Virus record (IMG/VR): IMGVR_UViG_3300031705_000055 | Coordinates: 1 to 22,835 of that record | Strand: one strand, 5' to 3' | DNA from: a virus | DNA: 22,835 nucleotides | Shown here: positions 21,385 through 22,835 of the stretch, one piece after another | Layout of the letters: each line of letters opens with the position of its first letter | How positions within the stretch are numbered: the first letter of the stretch is position 1 | The notes under the pieces: generated by a model | The model's database searches: none | Seen by the model: only the letters and a program-made list of their open reading frames with translations | Told to the model about the DNA's origin: nothing | Program-made: the position numbers and the translations under genes

Positions 21385-21725
21385 AATCAAAAGAAGATGA
21401 TTTACAGGTTGCAGTAGTTACCTACTTGAAGCTAAAATATAAAGCTCTTTACTGTGCTTCTTTAGGTGGTCAATACCAAAAGCACATATCTCAAAGAATG
21501 AAAGCTAAAAGAACTGGCTACGTTGCAGGATTCCCTGACCTATTCATTTACGAATCCAAAGGTGATTACAGCGGTTTAGCTATCGAATTAAAAGTAAAAG
21601 GTAACTATGCCTCACCTAAGCAAAAGGATTGGATAGAGAAGCTAAACGCTAGAGGGTATTCAGCTCATGTATGCACAGGCTTCGACAACGCAAAGGAAGT
21701 GATAGACAATTATTTTAATCAATAA
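21381..21725 (+). CDS. VRR-NUC domain nuclease
   Basis: 114 aa, one VRR-NUC domain of the PD-(D/E)XK type. Visible motifs: early E-xxLQ helix (residues 5-9), GYVAGFPDLFIY (46-57, active-site Asp53), LAIELKVKG (67-74, Glu69-Leu-Lys71), SPKQKDWIEKLNARGYSAHVCTGFDNAKEVIDNY (78-111, Gln81). Stand-alone VRR-NUC proteins in phages are thought to act as structure-specific endonucleases for branched DNA in replication or recombination. Spacing of the catalytic residues is normal, so the enzyme should be active. Last coding gene before a promoter at 21726 that overlaps its stop by nothing. Confidence 0.85.
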   Translation: MKSKEDDLQVAVVTYLKLKYKALYCASLGGQYQKHISQRMKAKRTGYVAGFPDLFIYESKGDYSGLAIELKVKGNYASPKQKDWIEKLNARGYSAHVCTGFDNAKEVIDNYFNQ

Positions 21726-21757
21726 TTAGTACATCTCGAAAATTAGAATTAAATTTA
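21726..21757 (+). promoter_or_regulatory. TTAG-type promoter ahead of structured region
   Basis: TTAG (21726-21729), 20 bases, TAAATTTA (21750-21757). The left half (ATTAGTACATCTC) equals that of the promoter at 16821; the right half (AATTAGAATTA, ATTTAC) equals that at 20483. Transcription would begin near 21763. Confidence 0.62.
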
Positions 21758-21761
21758 CGGA

Positions 21762-21917
21762 ATGAAACAGACAAACAGCAAAAGAGTAATGCCACCTATA
21801 CACAAACAAACAGCTTTCGAGCTTATGTTTGGCTGGAGTGGCACAATAGAAAAGGTAAGATTAAAACCATTGAAACTAGAGAAAGGAGCGTCTAGAGTTA
21901 ATGGCGTAAGGATTTAG
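21762..21917 (+). CDS. Small basic hypothetical ORF, possibly starting at 21789
   Basis: 51 aa if started at ATG 21762: MKQTNSKRVMPPIHKQTAFELMFGWSGTIEKVRLKPLKLEKGASRVNGVRI. The first ATG coincides with the predicted transcription start, leaving no leader, so an internal ATG at 21789 (42 aa) is the more likely start. It is basic, without a recognised domain. Coding status is moderate; it may be only the 5' part of a non-coding transcript. Confidence 0.4.
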   Translation: MKQTNSKRVMPPIHKQTAFELMFGWSGTIEKVRLKPLKLEKGASRVNGVRI

Positions 21918-22025
21918 AGGGGTTCTACTTGAGTGAATCAATAACTATTGAACGGCGTAACATTCGGGAGGGGATCTGTCAGATGTTGAGTGAAGTGAGT
22001 AAGCTACTAGAACGCTGCGAATTAG

Positions 22026-22046
22026 TTTAAACCATTGGGGTTTAAA
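22026..22046 (+). repeat. Perfect 8-bp inverted repeat (hairpin)
   Basis: tttaaacc (22026-22033) and ggtttaaa (22039-22046), loop attgg. Not followed by T, so not a terminator. Confidence 0.75.
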
Positions 22047-22053
22047 AGTCAGA

Positions 22054-22081
22054 GTTAGGGAGGGCGGGATTCCTCCCTAAC
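22054..22081 (+). repeat. Perfect 10-bp inverted repeat (strong hairpin)
   Basis: gttagggagg (22054-22063) and cctccctaac (22072-22081), loop gcgggatt. It is the most stable hairpin in the structured stretch and lies 27 bases before the GIY-YIG start codon. Confidence 0.8.
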
Positions 22082-22108
22082 CATGGACTAACTAAAAGTA
22101 ACGCAAAA

Positions 22109-22591
22109 ATGAAGAAATGTACGAAATGCAATATAGATAAAGACTTAATAGATTATCCTAAGCAATCTAGTAAAAAGTCAGGGTTAGCTTCTCAGTGTAA
22201 GAAATGTGATAATTTTAGAAATAGAATTTACCACCTATCTAACTTAGCAAAATCTAATATTAAAAGTAAAATATACCGAGATTCACTTAAAGAAAATGTT
22301 GTGTATAGAGTTTCAGTCGAAGGTAAAGGTTCTTATATTGGAAGTACGACTTGCGGACTACTAGCAAGGTTAGGACACCACAAAGGGTACTTATGTAGAG
22401 GTGAGCATAAAAACCATAAACTACAAGCCATATATAATAAGTTAGGCTGGGATGTGTTTAAATTCAAAGTCATAGAAATATTAGAATCGGATGTAGACCT
22501 AAAGGTTAGGGAGCAATACTATATTGATAACAATAAAGAGTCATTAAACATAGCAACGGCTAACAAAAAAACTAAAACAATACTAATCTAA
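22109..22591 (+). CDS. GIY-YIG endonuclease with Cys4 N-terminus
   Basis: 160 aa. An N-terminal zinc-ribbon-like unit with Cys4, Cys7, Cys30 and Cys33 (CTKC ... CKKC) is followed by a GIY-YIG domain (about 63-150): VYRV (65-68, in place of GIY), YIG (76-78), catalytic-type Arg87 in LLARLGHHKGYL, and Glu135 in VREQYYID, then LNIATA. Phage proteins of this type are usually homing endonucleases, either free-standing or in introns. The A-rich leader (aacgcaaaa) precedes the ATG. Being a likely mobile gene it may have been inserted between the small ORF and the next gene. Stop overlaps a hairpin. Confidence 0.8.
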   Translation: MKKCTKCNIDKDLIDYPKQSSKKSGLASQCKKCDNFRNRIYHLSNLAKSNIKSKIYRDSLKENVVYRVSVEGKGSYIGSTTCGLLARLGHHKGYLCRGEHKNHKLQAIYNKLGWDVFKFKVIEILESDVDLKVREQYYIDNNKESLNIATANKKTKTILI

Positions 22592-22613
22592 AGTAGTCGA
22601 ATTCGACCACTTT
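22590..22613 (+). terminator. Hairpin after GIY-YIG gene, weak terminator
   Basis: aaagtagtcg (22590-22599) with cgaccacttt (22604-22613), nine pairs and one A-C mismatch, loop aatt; nearly symmetric around gtcgaattcgac. It starts inside the stop codon and has no T run, so termination is doubtful. Confidence 0.45.
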
Positions 22614-22627
22614 AAAACAAGACTAAG

Positions 22628-22835
22628 ATGGAAGCACGAGAGATAGACCACATGCTTGAGCTAGGATACTGGATTCAGGTAAGTCCATTAGCTAATGCAG
22701 GTTCAGGTTGGATATGCGGAATATATAAACGAGGAAAGATTTCAGGCAACTGGATAACGGAAGTGTCTAAAAAGTTCGATAACCCGCTAGGTTGTTTTGA
22801 GTGGGCTGATAAAGAGATTGTTCAATTAATAAACA
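22628..22835 (+). CDS. Hypothetical protein, truncated at right edge
   Basis: ATG 22628; 69 residues visible before the window ends, no stop. MEAREIDHMLELGYWIQVSPLANAGSGWICGIYKRGKISGNWITEVSKKFDNPLGCFEWADKEIVQLIN. It is Trp/aromatic-rich, with no recognised domain; small early phage proteins with 'GYWxxvSPl...GWicgIYkxg' patterns exist without known function. Leader aaaacaagactaag precedes the start. Confidence 0.6.
   Translation, partial: MEAREIDHMLELGYWIQVSPLANAGSGWICGIYKRGKISGNWITEVSKKFDNPLGCFEWADKEIVQLIN

Larger units (their letters stand above)
21918..22108 (+). other. Non-coding structured stretch before GIY-YIG gene
   Basis: About 190 bases with no ORF but several inverted repeats: TCAATA/TATTGA (21938-21951), ATCTG/CAGAT (21975-21985), TTTAAACC/GGTTTAAA around loop ATTGG (22026-22046) and GTTAGGGAGG/CCTCCCTAAC around an eight-base loop (22054-22081). 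CGGCGT (21953-21958) can pair with ACGCTG (22012-22017). It is locally richer in G than the surroundings. No T run follows either of the two last hairpins. Probably a structured RNA: translational control leader of the endonuclease, a small RNA, or part of an intron core. Confidence 0.55.

Noticed and set aside
1-22835. CRISPR arrays, tRNAs, insertion sequences, integrase or attachment site
   Set aside because: No regularly spaced 25-40 bp direct repeats, no cloverleaf-like sequence, no transposase or integrase-like protein and no flanking duplications were seen.

Overview
The window reads as about 22.8 kb of a tailed (siphovirus-like) phage or prophage of a Bacteroidota host, probably a flavobacterium. 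The evidence is A+T-rich DNA with every credible gene on the + strand, start codons preceded by A-rich stretches instead of strong Shine-Dalgarno sites, and promoter candidates with the Bacteroidota -7 box TAnnTTTG. Many proteins belong to families I know from Bacteroidota phages: XkdF-type protease, the matching scaffold and major capsid protein, a DUF6712-like connector and a DUF3127 protein. No integrase, terminase, polymerase, tRNA or CRISPR array is visible, so lifestyle cannot be judged. All family assignments are from memory of sequence patterns, not from searches.

Layout. (1) 1-6758, tail module: a tail-chaperone-like pair at the left edge apparently joined by a -1 frameshift on a T9 run, two neck/tail-completion-like proteins, two large tail/baseplate-like proteins, a 47-aa gene, and a short tape measure protein. 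(2) 6760-9551, head module: XkdF-like protease, acidic scaffold-like protein, major capsid protein, tail tube-like protein, then a strong terminator. (3) 9552-14579: a small spike-base-like protein, a 574-aa Ig-repeat plus lectin-like adhesin, three small unknowns, a portal protein with a Cys/His-containing C-terminal extension, and a head-tail connector. (4) 14576-15631, lysis cluster: an M15 peptidase endolysin among four tiny membrane proteins and one very small basic ORF. (5) 15609-16789: a calcineurin-like phosphoesterase with its own promoter and terminator. (6) 16821-22835, early/replication module: small unknown genes, a Cro-like HTH protein, a stand-alone DnaA-domain-IV-like protein, a DUF3127 OB-fold protein, a replication initiator, a possible helicase-loader-type protein, a VRR-NUC nuclease, a structured non-coding stretch with a GIY-YIG endonuclease, and a truncated gene at the right edge.

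The strongest non-gene signals are in the replication region. Inside the initiator gene (20017-20126) lie three 23-bp-phased iteron-like repeats, one in each reading frame, followed by three tandem AT-rich 13-mers. This looks like a lambda-O-style origin with an unwinding element. Just upstream (19431-19655), two consecutive promoter-then-terminator units contain no gene and would each make a 60-85 nt RNA. Six of eight promoter candidates start with TTAG about 24 nt before the -7 box, and some share spacer halves that look like operators.

The parts fit one scheme: short early operons driven by the TTAG promoters supply DNA-binding, ssDNA-binding, initiator and nuclease proteins; the initiator acts at the origin in its own gene; the densely overlapping late genes build head and tail and then lyse the cell.
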